From the NCBI RefSeq assembly GCF_910584465.1, contig NZ_CAJUBK010000039.1, forward strand, positions 1-22,941: DNA of 22,941 bases, written 5' to 3'. A model generated the notes under the pieces. It made no database searches. It saw only the letters and a program-made list of their open reading frames with translations, and was not told the DNA's origin. The number at the start of each line of letters is the position of its first letter. Position 1 is the stretch's first letter. Shown in pieces: positions 22,751 through 22,941 of the stretch. Source of the DNA: an uncultured Oscillibacter sp. (lineage in GTDB: Bacteria; Bacillota; Clostridia; Oscillospirales; Oscillospiraceae). The position numbers and the translations under genes were made by a program.

Positions 22751-22941
22751 GTGAGCAAAATAGCCAAAATCACGGCGATCTGTAACCAGAGAGGTGGAGT
22801 TGGCGAGATTGTAATGGCAGCCGATCTAGGGGTCGGGCTGGCACGGGAAGGCAAGAGAGTTCTCCTGGTGGACGTAGATGCTCAGGGTTCGCTTACCGCC
22901 AGCCTGGGCTATCAGCACCCGGACCAGCTTGAAGGGACCCT
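22751..22941 (+). pseudogene. ParA/Soj-like partition ATPase, 5' part, with broken Walker A motif
   Basis: From GTG 22751 the frame reads VSKIAKITAICNQRGGVGEIVMAADLGVGLAREGKRVLLVDVDAQGSLTASLGY and runs off the window. The alignment to ParA/Soj is clear (GLAREGKRVLLVDVDAQGSLTASLGY). However, the deviant Walker A motif, normally KGGVGKTT, reads RGGVGEIV, so both lysines and the phosphate-binding Thr are gone. The second Asp box also reads DVD rather than the usual DAD. The protein is unlikely to hydrolyse ATP, and with the decayed integrase beside it the gene is called a probable pseudogene. The rest, beyond the window, may be intact. The SD is weak. Confidence 0.65.

Noticed and set aside
1..22941. 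CRISPR array, tRNA or rRNA genes
   Set aside because: No regularly spaced short repeats, tRNA cloverleaf or rRNA-like stretches were seen anywhere in the window.

Overview
Organism and overall reading. The window is high-GC bacterial DNA with strong AGGAGG-type ribosome binding sites. It carries a collagen-like BclA-type surface protein, Clostridia-type integrase and excisionase remnants, and teichoic-acid-like enzymes. This fits a high-GC gut Clostridia, for example the Oscillospiraceae; that placement is inference. Nearly all genes lie on the + strand.

Left end (1-3030). The 3' end of a collagen-like protein gene is followed by a perfect 16-bp hairpin and a family 2 glycosyltransferase with a TPR-like C-terminal half, a plausible pair for glycosylating the collagen-like protein. 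A roughly 400-bp noncoding stretch follows. It is rich in predicted stems and ends in a clear intrinsic terminator. Next comes an intact tyrosine recombinase with all six catalytic residues.

Switch (3079-3390). Directly after the recombinase are two perfect 21-bp inverted repeats (3107-3127 and 3370-3390) enclosing 242 bp. The enclosed segment contains an AT-rich promoter island. A leftward-facing intrinsic terminator (3079-3104) sits just outside the left repeat. This has the layout of an invertible promoter. The best promoter inside it points left, away from the operon, so the sequence shown looks like the OFF orientation.

Surface-polymer operon (3419-21462). Fourteen co-directional genes with short gaps or overlaps follow the switch. 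They are a superfamily 2 helicase with six helicase-associated repeats; a PglE-like aminotransferase; a PglC-like phosphoglycosyl transferase; a PglD-like acetyltransferase; a GT4 glycosyltransferase; a TagF-like polyol-phosphate transferase; an IspD/TarI-like cytidylyltransferase; an O-antigen ligase/polymerase-like membrane protein; a MurJ/MviN-type flippase; a NodB-like deacetylase; an FkbH/HAD-IIIC protein with a Cys-rich N-terminus; an APH-like kinase; an MBOAT O-acyltransferase; and an AlgJ/AlgX-like secreted protein. Together they suggest a lipid-linked, di-N-acetylbacillosamine-initiated polymer carrying polyol phosphate and O-acyl groups, flipped and polymerised or ligated outside the membrane. 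The operon appears to be phase-variable.

Right end (21463-22941). This end is decayed. It holds a fragment duplicating the start of the AlgJ/AlgX-like gene, a frameshifted excisionase, a tyrosine integrase with an internal deletion and frameshifts, a terminator-like hairpin, and the start of a ParA-like gene whose Walker A motif is broken. It looks like the remains of an integrative element at the edge of the polysaccharide locus.
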